Assembly: GCA_965216445.1 (NCBI GenBank)
Contig: OZ244166.1
Location: 992,001 to 1,056,000 of the forward strand
Direction: 5' to 3'
Length of the DNA: 64,000 nucleotides
Source of the DNA: MA-ANB-1 sp965216445
Lineage (GTDB): Bacteria > Actinomycetota > Acidimicrobiia > Spongiisociales > ZC4RG35
The notes under the pieces were generated by a model, which saw only the letters and a program-made list of their open reading frames with translations, was not told the DNA's origin and searched no databases. Below, in pieces: positions 16,787 through 25,370 of this stretch (positions are counted from its first letter, which is position 1; every line of letters starts with the position of its first letter). The position numbers were made by a program, and so were the translations under genes.

Positions 16787-17341
16787 TTAGGCGGGTTCGA
16801 CCCGAACCACTTTGTCGCCCACGCTGACCGTGCCGGATTCGACGATTTGGGCGTTGAGCCCTCGAAATCTCGACTCGGCCCCACGTCCGACATTGACGAA
16901 GCGCAGGGCGTCCGCACCGAACCGTTCGACGAACTTCTTGCAACCAGTATGTGGCTGTTCCGAGATTCTGATCATGGCCGATCCGACCTGAAGGTGTGTG
17001 CCCACAGGCAGGTTCTCATGTGATAGGTCCATGTCGACATAGATCTGGTCGCCGGCCAGTGCCCATTCCTCTTCGGTTTCGGCGATCGCCCGAGCAACTC
17101 TGGAGTTCATCAAGGTCAGCTGTGTGTCCAGTCTTGCGCTGCCATCAGCCGTATGGCGGTTCCCACGGGCCTTCCAGTTGTCACCCACTAGACCTTCATC
17201 GGTGTCCAGGTCAGCCGAATCAACGAGAGTTCTCTGACCTTCCTCCGGGCGGGCCACGATGAGTTCCACGGGGCCAGCGTCTTTCGGTGCGGCCATGATG
17301 TGGTCCAGCTGGTTGTTGAGGGTCTCTGAGTCGCGGTGCAT
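16787..17341 (-). CDS. MOSC domain protein
   Basis: A 184-residue stand-alone MOSC domain, the fold found at the C-terminus of molybdenum cofactor sulfurases and in YiiM-like proteins, which bind molybdenum cofactor. The conserved Cys lies in EQPHTGCKKFVERFG, and the N-terminal motif LVGDNWKARGN and LTLMNSRVARAI are as in short MOSC proteins. The substrate is unknown. It sits between the protease and a DUF3179 gene on the same strand. A molybdopterin-related MogA/MoaB gene is found at 19662, so cofactor use in this strain is plausible. Confidence 0.82.
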   Translation of the reverse strand: MHRDSETLNNQLDHIMAAPKDAGPVELIVARPEEGQRTLVDSADLDTDEGLVGDNWKARGNRHTADGSARLDTQLTLMNSRVARAIAETEEEWALAGDQIYVDMDLSHENLPVGTHLQVGSAMIRISEQPHTGCKKFVERFGADALRFVNVGRGAESRFRGLNAQIVESGTVSVGDKVVRVEPA

Positions 17342-17376
17342 AGGCCCATTATTGCTCGCGTCCCCACTCGAGACCG

Positions 17377-18699
17377 TTATCGGCGCAGGGGTTTTCTCGA
17401 GAAGGACCCTGCGTTGCCGGTGGCAGCGTCGCCACCGTTGCCGGGAGCTTCGATCAACAACAGGCCCCCGGAAGCGGTCGACTCCCAGACTTCCGAGTTC
17501 GGGAAGAATGCCTGCCAGGCAAACCAGAACTCGTTCCGATGGGTAATGAGTTCCAATTCTTCACCCTCGAGCTCACCGCTGACTGCCTTGCCGAGGATGT
17601 TCCAAGTGGTACCGGTTTCGACGTCCCGAAAAAGGTCCCCGTCGGTCGGCTCGAATGCCAGGGTTTGTCCGGCGACCTCGGCTGAAAAGGCTACGCCGGT
17701 TCCGACGGCTCGGGAATCTTCGATGTTTCTGGAGTCGAGGGCATCAGCGGTCTCGGGTGCTCCCCAGAGCACCACGATGTCTCTTCCGGCGACTACATCA
17801 TTGACGGCTTTGACTCCTTCGATGTCGGAGAACGCATAGGCCTTGGAGGTGTCATCCACAGTGACACCTACCACCCGTTCGAGTGCCGGGTACCGGCCGT
17901 CGATATCACCTTGAAAGAAACTGAATGGAGCGTTTCGGGACGAGTAGAACTCGTACGGGTTGGTTCCGTACGGAATACCAAACCCTTGGTCGTTGCTCAT
18001 GACCGAACCATCAGGGTGGTTATTCCTGAAGTCCTCATAGCTGACTATTGCGGTCGGGAGTAGATCGAGTTGTTTTCCTGCGTTGTCGCCGACTATCCCT
18101 TCGCCAGTGATTTGTTGCCACAGTGACTCGGAGACGTCGTCCCACATCACAAGGTCGGAGTTTCTGAGTAGACCGGACACTCCGAGTCGCAGGGTGTTGC
18201 CCTCAAACCGTCTGTCGAAGGTGACGGCCGTATTGCACAGGGGACAGTAGGTCACGGCGAGGGGCGTATCACCGAACTCGTCGTTGACGATTTCGTGGCG
18301 CGTGAGAATGGACAGGGGATAGAACCTGGCATCACCGTCGACTTCGACGAGAACGCCGGGCTCAGCGTCACCCACCCAATCACTCTCTTGGACAGATTCA
18401 AACTGAGGTGAATCGATTGGCGGTATGGCATCTCTCGGGTCACTGATGGGGATCCCGACCAGCAACTCTTCCAAGTCAACAGTCGCTTTGGAGAAATCTG
18501 TCGACCATGCGCTACTCACCTCGAGGAGACGCCCGGGGACGACTTGGTCGGCGAATTCGTCAGGTGTTGTCACTGTGGTGGTCTCCTCAGTGGTCGGTTC
18601 TGCCGGGGCGGTTGTGGCTGGGCTCTGGGCGGCGTCTCCGGAGCACGCAGCTACGACCAGGGCGAGCACGGGGAGTAAACCGAGGATTTTGCGTTTCAT
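17377..18699 (-). CDS. DUF3179 lipoprotein, copy 1
   Basis: A 440-residue exported protein with lipobox LVVAAC (Cys19) and a Thr/Glu-rich linker. The body is DUF3179, with the hallmark motif AVTYCPLCNTAVTFDRRF (CPxC), then NSDLVMWDDVSESLWQQ and GEGIVG, and a terminal FWFAWQAFFP. The CPxC pair suggests a redox or metal role, but the biochemical function of the family is not known. The start at 18699 was chosen because it gives a clean lipoprotein signal; ATG at 18768 would put a charged leader in front. A second member lies at 47337-48488. Confidence 0.85.
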   Translation of the reverse strand: MKRKILGLLPVLALVVAACSGDAAQSPATTAPAEPTTEETTTVTTPDEFADQVVPGRLLEVSSAWSTDFSKATVDLEELLVGIPISDPRDAIPPIDSPQFESVQESDWVGDAEPGVLVEVDGDARFYPLSILTRHEIVNDEFGDTPLAVTYCPLCNTAVTFDRRFEGNTLRLGVSGLLRNSDLVMWDDVSESLWQQITGEGIVGDNAGKQLDLLPTAIVSYEDFRNNHPDGSVMSNDQGFGIPYGTNPYEFYSSRNAPFSFFQGDIDGRYPALERVVGVTVDDTSKAYAFSDIEGVKAVNDVVAGRDIVVLWGAPETADALDSRNIEDSRAVGTGVAFSAEVAGQTLAFEPTDGDLFRDVETGTTWNILGKAVSGELEGEELELITHRNEFWFAWQAFFPNSEVWESTASGGLLLIEAPGNGGDAATGNAGSFSRKPLRR

Positions 18700-18828
18700 T
18701 GGTGGGTACAACGCAGGCCGATATATCGACGATTCCCACCCGGGCAAACTCTGTCGCATAGGCGACAATTTTCTCGTTCAACTAACGAACCTGTACACGC
18801 CCTGATTCTGGTTTAGTCTGTTCCCCCA

Positions 18829-19671
18829 GTGAGTACAGAAGTGGTGACCGAGCGAACTTCGGTAGCGGACGCAGTGCGCTCCATCGGCCTGCCCCTTGTT
18901 GTGGCCTCAGCCCTGGGGTCAACGTTGGGGCTTGTTATCGCCCAATTCCTCGATGACCTCGGCGATGGCATCGCGGCCGAGCTTCTAGGGGGAGACGCGG
19001 TCCTATTCAACAACAGGATTGAATTCACGGGTGCCACCGACCTTGCTTATGTCGGTGGCTTCCTCGCCTGTTTGATAGTTGGCCTCATTCTCCTTTTTTC
19101 CTACCCAAATCAGCGCGGTTATGGAATCCCAAGATTGACGTTCCTCTGGGTGACGATCCATCTGCTTCGTCAGGCACTGAGCCAGGCGCTGCTGGTCGGC
19201 TTTTCGCCTGAGAGTCAACTCAGTTTGGCTTATGAGACCTTTGACCTGCCACCCGGCCTCGATATCGTGGTATCCGCCGCTGGTGGTTTGGGCCTCGTGA
19301 TGATTGGTTTGGGGGCGGCTGCGGCTTTCCTTGCTTTCGCACCCCACCAAAAGCGCATCAACGCTCCTCGAAAGCGGTTCTTGTTCGCAGTTTGGATTGC
19401 CCTTGTACCGGCGGTGGCTTCCGTATTCCTCGCCCTCCCGTTCTTCAGTCCCGATGCGGGGAGTGGCGTGGTACCAGCACTTCCGCTCACAGCGGCTCTC
19501 TTCTTACTCACCATCCTCGCCGCTCCCGGTACATCCAGCGCAAGAGGGCCTTCTGAGGAGGTTGTACACTCCTGGCCGTTCGGGTTGGCGCTAACCCTCA
19601 TCGCATTCCTGGTCGTGCATGTGGTGCTCTTCCGCAACGGTGTCTCGATTGACCCAACCCAGTGGGGATAG
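18829..19671 (+). CDS. Multi-pass membrane protein of unknown function
   Basis: A 280-residue hydrophobic protein with about six membrane helices (for example LPLVVASALGSTLGLVIAQF, YVGGFLACLIVGLILLF, VSAAGGLGLVMIGLGAAAAF, LFAVWIALVPAVASVFLAL, and two near the C-terminus ending FLVVHVVLF). No catalytic or transporter motif is visible. The start is GTG at 18829. Its end overlaps the mogA/moaB gene by 10 bases, so the two are likely co-translated, but a shared role cannot be inferred. Confidence 0.7.
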   Translation: MSTEVVTERTSVADAVRSIGLPLVVASALGSTLGLVIAQFLDDLGDGIAAELLGGDAVLFNNRIEFTGATDLAYVGGFLACLIVGLILLFSYPNQRGYGIPRLTFLWVTIHLLRQALSQALLVGFSPESQLSLAYETFDLPPGLDIVVSAAGGLGLVMIGLGAAAAFLAFAPHQKRINAPRKRFLFAVWIALVPAVASVFLALPFFSPDAGSGVVPALPLTAALFLLTILAAPGTSSARGPSEEVVHSWPFGLALTLIAFLVVHVVLFRNGVSIDPTQWG

Positions 19672-20144
19672 CAACTCTCAACGCTCTGGTCGTCACGGTG
19701 AGCGACGGCGTGACCACGGGGCATAGAGAGGACCTCTCCGGAGACAGAGTCGAAGCCATCCTCGGATCGATCAACTGCTCAGTTCGTCGGGCTCTCGTCC
19801 CCGATGAGCGTGTCGAGATAAGCCAAATGATTCTCACCGGTGTCGAGGACTGCAATCTTGTGGTGACCACGGGCGGCACCGGGTTTGGGCCCCGTGACGT
19901 CACTCCGGAAGCCACTCTCGACGTGCTCGAGAAAGAGGCACCCGGGATGGCCCAACTGATGATCACACGAGGCCTCGAGGCGACTGAGATGGCTGCTCTT
20001 TCGCGGTTGAGAGTCGGTTCTATCGGCAGCACCCTTGTGATAAACCTCCCCGGCTCGCCCAAGGGCGCTGCAGAAAGCCTGGAAGCGGTTCTCGGTTTGA
20101 TACCGCACGCTTGTCAGCTATTGGCTGGCGATACCCACCACTGA
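19662..20144 (+). CDS. moaB: Molybdenum cofactor biosynthesis protein, MoaB/MogA type
   Basis: A 160-residue molybdopterin adenylyltransferase fold, which activates molybdopterin with ATP before metal insertion. The family motifs are clear: VVTVSDGVTTGHREDLSGD at the N-terminus, the central TTGGTGFGPRDVTPEAT, and NLPGSPKGAAESLEAV near the end. Length and motif order fit MogA/MoaB; these two cannot be separated by eye. It overlaps the membrane gene upstream and is followed 70 bases later by the coxG-led operon. CoxG proteins often accompany molybdenum hydroxylases, though none is in this window. Confidence 0.87.
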   Translation: MGIATLNALVVTVSDGVTTGHREDLSGDRVEAILGSINCSVRRALVPDERVEISQMILTGVEDCNLVVTTGGTGFGPRDVTPEATLDVLEKEAPGMAQLMITRGLEATEMAALSRLRVGSIGSTLVINLPGSPKGAAESLEAVLGLIPHACQLLAGDTHH

Positions 20145-20214
20145 ACTCGTTCTTCTGAGACCAGATTCACTACGATCGGCAGTCGTTCAGTTCATCAATT
20201 CCATAGGTTGAATC

Positions 20215-20775
20215 ATGAAAATCACGCAGCAGTTCGAAGTTGCCCGGGACCCTGCCAGCGTTTGGGACTTCTTCCAGGAGATCCCCTCTGTAGCGCAGTG
20301 TCTTCCTGGAGCCGAATTGACAGACGTCAAGGACGATGGCACCTATGACGGTCACCTCGCGGTGAAGCTCGGTCCCATGACCGCTTCGTTCGAAGGCACG
20401 GCAAGTGTCAACCCAGATCCAGCGAGCAAGTCAGCTGTGATTGAAGGCAAAGGTGTCGACAAGAGGGGTGGCTCGAGAGGGCAGGTCAGCCTCACCTACG
20501 TGATTTCGCCTTCCGACAAAGGGTCATTGGTTGACATAGATGCCGACGTCTCGTTGTCGGGCCCAGCGGCACAATTCGGGCGCACCGGTCTGATCAACGA
20601 AATCTCGAAGCGATTGATCCAAGACTTTTCCGAATGTATCGAAGCGAAGCTTGCCGCAGGTAGCGAGGCCGCTGCTGAAGAAATCACCGCTAAGGACGTC
20701 AAGGGCATCTCGCTCTTCTTCTCTGCACTTTGGGCCTGGCTGAAGAACCTCTTCGGTGGGAGTAAGTCGGAGTGA
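20215..20775 (+). CDS. CoxG-like SRPBCC domain protein
   Basis: A 186-residue protein of the CoxG family. Residues ~1-145 match the SRPBCC fold: MKITQQFEVARDPASVWDFF, then VAQCLPGAELT, KLGPMTASFEG and GRTGLINEISKRL. The C-terminal ~35 residues end in an amphipathic or membrane-associated helix (SLFFSALWAWLKNLFGG). CoxG anchors or helps mature carbon monoxide dehydrogenase in carboxidotrophs, but homologues occur widely with other partners. Its stop overlaps the start of the cupredoxin gene by four bases (GTGA), tying it to a copper-protein operon. A membrane-recruiting role for that system is inference. Confidence 0.82.
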   Translation: MKITQQFEVARDPASVWDFFQEIPSVAQCLPGAELTDVKDDGTYDGHLAVKLGPMTASFEGTASVNPDPASKSAVIEGKGVDKRGGSRGQVSLTYVISPSDKGSLVDIDADVSLSGPAAQFGRTGLINEISKRLIQDFSECIEAKLAAGSEAAAEEITAKDVKGISLFFSALWAWLKNLFGGSKSE

Positions 20776-21155
20776 AGCTCAAAGTCCTGGGCCTGGCCTT
20801 GCTAGGCGCTCTAGTCTTTGCGTCCTGCGCCGGCGACGAGGCAACTACGGTCCTCGAAGGTACCGACGTGACCCTCAATATGTTCGACAACAGATTCGAA
20901 TACACAGAAATCCGCATCCCGGTTGGTGGCTCTGTGGACTATCTGGGAGCAGGACGGAACCCTCACAACGCGGTGGCGTCGGATGGCTCTTGGTCCACGG
21001 AGGACGTGTTTGGAAGTCTGGAACAGCTCGAGGGTGATTCAGCGGTCATCACATACGACCAACCGGGGACGTACGTCTTCTTCTGCACCTTCCACGGCAA
21101 TTCTCAGGGGTCAGGGATGGCAGCGACCTTGATTGTCGGTGGTGACGAGGGTTGA
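20772..21155 (+). CDS. Cupredoxin (plastocyanin-like) lipoprotein
   Basis: A 127-residue exported blue-copper protein. The signal ends in a lipobox with Cys19 (VFASC). The type 1 copper ligands are all present and correctly ordered: His65 (GRNPHNAV), Cys105, His108 (FFCTFHGN) and Met116. Such proteins carry single electrons outside the membrane. The GTG start overlaps the coxG stop, and the stop overlaps the TTG start of the beta-helix gene, so the three are translationally coupled. A role as electron donor or acceptor for the multicopper oxidase two genes on is likely but unproven. Confidence 0.87.
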   Translation: MKLKVLGLALLGALVFASCAGDEATTVLEGTDVTLNMFDNRFEYTEIRIPVGGSVDYLGAGRNPHNAVASDGSWSTEDVFGSLEQLEGDSAVITYDQPGTYVFFCTFHGNSQGSGMAATLIVGGDEG

Positions 21156-22798
21156 GATTCCGGTTGCTCCTCGGTTTCGGTTTTGCTCTAGTTCTGGCTG
21201 CCTGCGCGGGTCCGCCAGTTGGGGAGCCTTCGCCGGCGGCCGTCGGCGACACAGCCAACCGTTCACCTGCCGAATGGAGTGGTGCCACTCTCCAGGTTCC
21301 GGAAGAATTCCCCACCATTCAGGCGGCGGTTGATGCAGCCAGTCCCGGGGACCTGGTGCTGGTCAACCGCGGCGTCTACAAAGAAACCGTAAGCGTCACC
21401 ACACATGGGCTGACAATCCGAGGCGTCGATCGCAATGAGGTGATCATCGACGGTGAGTTCGAGCGCACCAATGGTGTCGAGGTTCTGTTCGCCGACGGAG
21501 TCGTGGTCGAGAACATGACCGCTATGAACCATCGGATCAATGGCTTCTTCTGGACGGGTGTGAGGGGCTACCGCGGCTCTTACCTCACAGCAATCAACAA
21601 CGGTGACTACGGGATCTACGCCTTCGACTCCGGTGACGGTCTGTTCGAGCACTCCTATGGCACGGGCTCGCCCGATGCGGCCTTCTACATCGGCCAATGC
21701 AATCCCTGTGACGCCGTGATCTCCGACTCAATTGGCGAGTACAGCGGTCTTGGGTATTCGGGATCGAATGCCTCCAAGAACCTCTTCCTCATTAGGAATA
21801 CCTTCCGGTTCAACGGAGCAGGTGTCGCTCCGAACTCCCTCGATGGCGAGCTGCTACCCCCGGCGGTAGAGGTTTCGGTCGTAGGGAATCTGGTCCATGA
21901 CAATGGCTCCAACCCCTTCCCCTTCAAGACAGCGCAGTACATCACCCAGGGCAACGGAATCTTGCTCGCAGGCATCAACGACTCCTACGTGGCGCGGAAC
22001 CGTGTCGTTAACCACGCGATGAACGGCATCTTCGTGCACTCCAATATCGACAAGAACGTGTGGATGGCAGCGGACAACACCGTTGTCGACAACGTCGTTG
22101 AGGGATCGGGATTGGCGGACCTCACAATGGCCGGCCCGTCGCAATCGGGCAATTGCTTCGAAGGCAACCAGTTCGAGACCACGATGCCGGCAGCGCTGGA
22201 GTTCAAACAGCCATGTGACGGTCTACGATTCCCGGCTCTTTACGAGATGGGATCTTTGACCTCGCTGTTCGGCCGTCTGGTCGAACGGAACCTCGAGCTG
22301 GATACCGAGGTCTTCTACGGAGACATGCCCCACCCCGAGCCTCAACCGCAAATGCCAGGAGGCGCCGATGCCCCGGTGATTCCAGCAGTGAATGTCTTTG
22401 CTGGCGCCGAGCCAGATTTGGAGTCCATTGGGCTCCCGGAAATGCCGTCTGATCTTCAAGTGACTCAAGAGAAAGGGTTCAACATCATGGGTGTGACTTT
22501 TGCTTCGACCATTGGAGGGTTTCTCGGGCTCTACGCCTATGTGCTCCCACTTGCTCTATATGCAGCTTGGGTCGTGATCGCTCTTTGGGAGATAATCAAA
22601 CGCGATGATCTCAGCAGGGGAGCCGGAATCGGCTGGATGTTCGCCATTCTGATCATTCCCTTCCTGGGCGTTATCGCGTATTACATATTCGGGAAGAGCA
22701 AGATTCCCGCTGCATACCGTTGGACGATGCTGGCCGGAGGAATGGGCGTCTATGTTCTGTTCCTGGTGTTGGGCTTGGTCATCGGCGGAATCGTCTAA
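21152..22798 (+). CDS. Parallel beta-helix (NosD-like) lipoprotein with membrane C-terminus
   Basis: A 548-residue protein. A lipoprotein signal (LVLAAC) is followed by a right-handed beta-helix of ~350 residues, beginning EEFPTIQAAVDAASPGDLVL and running through repeated turns such as NGDYGIYAFDSGDG and GNGILLAGINDSYVARNRVV; this is the CASH/NosD type of repeat. The last ~95 residues hold three membrane helices with GWMFAILIIPFLGVIAYYIFG, resembling the PLDc_N domain. NosD assists copper insertion into nitrous oxide reductase, so a copper-maturation or scaffold role next to a cupredoxin and a multicopper oxidase is attractive, but a polysaccharide-binding role is possible. The start is TTG, overlapping the preceding stop. 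Confidence 0.8.
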   Translation: MRFRLLLGFGFALVLAACAGPPVGEPSPAAVGDTANRSPAEWSGATLQVPEEFPTIQAAVDAASPGDLVLVNRGVYKETVSVTTHGLTIRGVDRNEVIIDGEFERTNGVEVLFADGVVVENMTAMNHRINGFFWTGVRGYRGSYLTAINNGDYGIYAFDSGDGLFEHSYGTGSPDAAFYIGQCNPCDAVISDSIGEYSGLGYSGSNASKNLFLIRNTFRFNGAGVAPNSLDGELLPPAVEVSVVGNLVHDNGSNPFPFKTAQYITQGNGILLAGINDSYVARNRVVNHAMNGIFVHSNIDKNVWMAADNTVVDNVVEGSGLADLTMAGPSQSGNCFEGNQFETTMPAALEFKQPCDGLRFPALYEMGSLTSLFGRLVERNLELDTEVFYGDMPHPEPQPQMPGGADAPVIPAVNVFAGAEPDLESIGLPEMPSDLQVTQEKGFNIMGVTFASTIGGFLGLYAYVLPLALYAAWVVIALWEIIKRDDLSRGAGIGWMFAILIIPFLGVIAYYIFGKSKIPAAYRWTMLAGGMGVYVLFLVLGLVIGGIV

Positions 22799-22806
22799 GG
22801 GGACGA

Positions 22807-23832
22807 GTGGCGGACGGCCTCTCCCGTCGCGACCTCCTGAAGAAGGCGGGCCTCGGTGGCGCCGTCTTTCTTGGCGGATCCGTAATTGGCCATTCGGTAG
22901 ATCATGCAGGGGCGACGGTCCCACCTGAGGAATACGACCCAGCGGCAAATGACCACATGGTCGTGGGCGAAGATGTTCTCGCCGACGTGTATGGACACGG
23001 TCTCGGCCCGCCTCCGGGAATCGCACCAGAAGCTCTCGACCACGCCACATTCCCACCACCCTCGGATGACAGACCTGCCGGTTCGGTGCGTGACATCGAT
23101 ATTGCCGTCGAGGAGCGTCTGCTCGAGATTGCCTCAGATACACATTTTGAGGCATGGACCTACAACGGCACCGTTCCCGCGCCAACCATCCGGGCCAAAG
23201 AGGGCGATCTGATTCGGATCCAGTTCGAGAATCGCACTGGCCACGCCCACAATCTTCACTTTCACGGTGCGCATCGACCCGAACATGACGGTTGGGAGCC
23301 GGTTCCGCCCGGTGGCTCGACGGTGTATGAGATCGAAGCGGGTCCCGCAGGAGTCCACCCCTACCACTGCCATACGCCACCACTCGCCGAACACATTTCG
23401 CGCGGGCTATATGGGATGCTCATCGTCGATCCACCCGGGGGGCGCCCCCCTGCGCAGGAGGTCGCCCTGATGCTTTCGGGGTTCTCGAACGACACGATTG
23501 GCCGCAATGGGATCGTGACGTGGAACGGGATGGCGGGCTTCTACCACCATCACCCGATCAAGGTCGATGTCGACCAGCCGGTTCGCGCCTATGTCGTGAA
23601 CATGCTGGAGTATGAGCCAGTGGGGTCCTTCCACCTCCATGCCGAGACTTTCGACGTCTATCCCGGCGGTATGGGAGACGAGCCGGCGTTCCGCGATGAC
23701 ACCCTTTCGTTGGCCCAAGGGCAGAGAGCGATTGTCGAATTCACCTTGCCTCATTACGGCAGATACATGTTTCACCCGCATCAACACTGGCTAGCCGATC
23801 GAGGGGCGATGGGTTGGTTCGCCGCGGTTTAG
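22807..23832 (+). CDS. Two-domain multicopper oxidase, Tat-exported
   Basis: A 341-residue oxidase. The GTG start at 22807 has GGGGA just upstream and gives the twin-arginine signal SRRDLLKKAG. Domain 1 holds HNLHFHG (His151, His153) and HPYHCHTPPLAEHISRGLYGM with Cys188, His196 and Met204 as a type 1 copper site. Domain 2 holds SFHLHAE (His276, His278) and MFHPHQHW, where Gln326 stands between two His at the place of the type 1 Cys. The trinuclear cluster ligands thus appear complete, with type 1 copper only in domain 1 (the so-called type C two-domain layout). It would oxidise a substrate and reduce O2 outside the cell; the substrate is unknown. Last gene of the copper operon. Confidence 0.87.
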   Translation: MADGLSRRDLLKKAGLGGAVFLGGSVIGHSVDHAGATVPPEEYDPAANDHMVVGEDVLADVYGHGLGPPPGIAPEALDHATFPPPSDDRPAGSVRDIDIAVEERLLEIASDTHFEAWTYNGTVPAPTIRAKEGDLIRIQFENRTGHAHNLHFHGAHRPEHDGWEPVPPGGSTVYEIEAGPAGVHPYHCHTPPLAEHISRGLYGMLIVDPPGGRPPAQEVALMLSGFSNDTIGRNGIVTWNGMAGFYHHHPIKVDVDQPVRAYVVNMLEYEPVGSFHLHAETFDVYPGGMGDEPAFRDDTLSLAQGQRAIVEFTLPHYGRYMFHPHQHWLADRGAMGWFAAV

Positions 23833-23868
23833 ACGTCTACCGCGAGCTCTCGTTGAGGTGGCGTGAGG

Positions 23869-24270
23869 TCATTCGTTGATCATCTCAACTTGCGTGGCAG
23901 CAGCTTCCGCCAATCGCCAAGCCGACAGGCCATCGGGTGATACGAGGATGTGAATCCAGCCCGCGGCCAAGCCCTCGAGATCCCGGGAGGACAGCGCATC
24001 TGGACCCGACGGGTGGGAGTGGAAGGTGCCCCCAATATCCCAACCCCGGCTTTCGGCGTGCATGAGGGCAGCAAAATGCTCCTGAGGATCCAGGGTGAAT
24101 GAGTGAGAAGACCTATCCCGGTTGGATAGCGGATACACGAAGCGGATCTTGAAGTTCGAGTCCACTGCGATCAACCCGCAGCACTCTTCTGGATAGCAGT
24201 TCCGGGCATGGGCCTCGATCGCGGCGACTACGTCTGGCTCGAGGCTGACTGCCTTCAAGTGGGAAGACAT
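23869..24270 (-). CDS. JAMM/MPN+ metalloprotease (Mec-like)
   Basis: A 133-residue zinc peptidase of the Mov34/JAB family. The full catalytic motif is present: Glu29 (YPEECCG), His84 and His86 (FHSHPSGPDAL), Ser94 and Asp97, that is HxHx7SxxD. Bacterial relatives such as mycobacterial Mec trim a residue from the C-terminus of ubiquitin-like sulfur carriers (CysO) or cleave ubiquitin-like conjugates. The gene overlaps the rhodanese-E1 gene by 16 bases, so the pair is co-translated. No ubiquitin-like carrier (ThiS, MoaD or CysO) is visible nearby, so the partner must be elsewhere. Confidence 0.87.
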   Translation of the reverse strand: MSSHLKAVSLEPDVVAAIEAHARNCYPEECCGLIAVDSNFKIRFVYPLSNRDRSSHSFTLDPQEHFAALMHAESRGWDIGGTFHSHPSGPDALSSRDLEGLAAGWIHILVSPDGLSAWRLAEAAATQVEMINE

Positions 24271-25370
24271 GAAGCGTCATAGTCCACTAGCGCCGGTGGG
24301 TTGGTTTCGTCGCCACACGCGATGCACTCCGGGTCCCGATGGAACTGAAGCTCAGACGTCGTTTGATTCAGTCCGTCGTAGATCATGAGACGACCGTTCA
24401 ACACCGATCCGAGACCCATGACGGTTTTTAAAGCCTCAGTAGCTTGAAGGCTTCCTACCACCCCGGGCAACACCCCGAAAACCCCACCGGTCTCGCAGGA
24501 CACGGCTATGTCCGCCGGCGGCGGTGCTGGGAACAGGCAGCGGTAACACGGTCCGCGGTAGGGATCGAAAACCGAAACCTGACCCTCAAACCGATAGATC
24601 GAGGCATGGACGACGGGGATCCGGAGACGAAGAGAGACGTCGTTGATCAGATACCTGGTTGGAAAGTTGTCGGTGGCATCCACGATCACGTCGTAGCCGG
24701 ACAACGTGTCTTCGGCATTCGTTGCGGTCAGCTCCTCGTATGCCAACTCGACTTTCACATCTGGGTTGAGTCCGGAAACTCTTTCCCGGGCCGAGTCAAC
24801 CTTGAGTTTGCCCACCTGGTCAAGGGTGTGGATGACCTGTCGTTGCAGATTGCTGGCATCCACCGTGTCATGATCGATCAAGCCGACTGTCCCGATACCA
24901 GCAGCTGCCAGGTACAAAACCACGGGGGAGCCGAGCCCGCCAGCTCCGACGACAGCCACCTTGCTCTCGAGCAATTTGGCCTGTCCGGACGGCCCCACGC
25001 CGGGTAGCACAATATGGCGGCTGTAGCGGGACAACTGGTCTTCGGAAAGTCGCGAAGGGTTAGTCCATGGCCTTCCTTCTGATTTCCAGCGCTCGAAGCC
25101 GCCGTCCATGGAGAGCACGTGGTCAATGCCCCCGGCTTTCGCCATAGCCGCCGCGATGCCTGAGCGAACTCCGGTTGCGCAATACAGGATCACCTCGGAG
25201 TGAGATTTCGTTGACAGTTGGTCGAAGTCTGTCAATTTCCCGATCGGGATATGGACGGATCCATCGATATATCCGAGGCTCCGTTCCGATTCCTCCCGTA
25301 CATCTACAACAAGCGCGGCACCGAGTTGGCTTTCTGCATAACCCGGCGTCGTCGACTCGAATGTGGACAT
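24255..25370 (-). CDS. moeB: E1-like adenylyltransferase (MoeB/ThiF) with N-terminal rhodanese
   Basis: A 371-residue fusion. Residues ~1-95 are a rhodanese domain with the active Cys64 (YCATGVRSG); residues ~108-371 are a ThiF/MoeB domain with the ATP loop VVGAGGLGSPVVLYLAAAG, a conserved DATDNFPTR, the Cys loop SCETGGVFGVLPGVVGS and Zn Cys pairs CYRC and CIAC. It would adenylate, and possibly sulfurate, the C-terminal glycine of a ubiquitin-like sulfur carrier. Mycobacterial MoeZ has the rhodanese at the C-terminus; here the order is reversed. It directly abuts the aceE stop and overlaps the JAMM gene. Confidence 0.88.
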   Translation of the reverse strand: MSTFESTTPGYAESQLGAALVVDVREESERSLGYIDGSVHIPIGKLTDFDQLSTKSHSEVILYCATGVRSGIAAAMAKAGGIDHVLSMDGGFERWKSEGRPWTNPSRLSEDQLSRYSRHIVLPGVGPSGQAKLLESKVAVVGAGGLGSPVVLYLAAAGIGTVGLIDHDTVDASNLQRQVIHTLDQVGKLKVDSARERVSGLNPDVKVELAYEELTATNAEDTLSGYDVIVDATDNFPTRYLINDVSLRLRIPVVHASIYRFEGQVSVFDPYRGPCYRCLFPAPPPADIAVSCETGGVFGVLPGVVGSLQATEALKTVMGLGSVLNGRLMIYDGLNQTTSELQFHRDPECIACGDETNPPALVDYDASCLPT

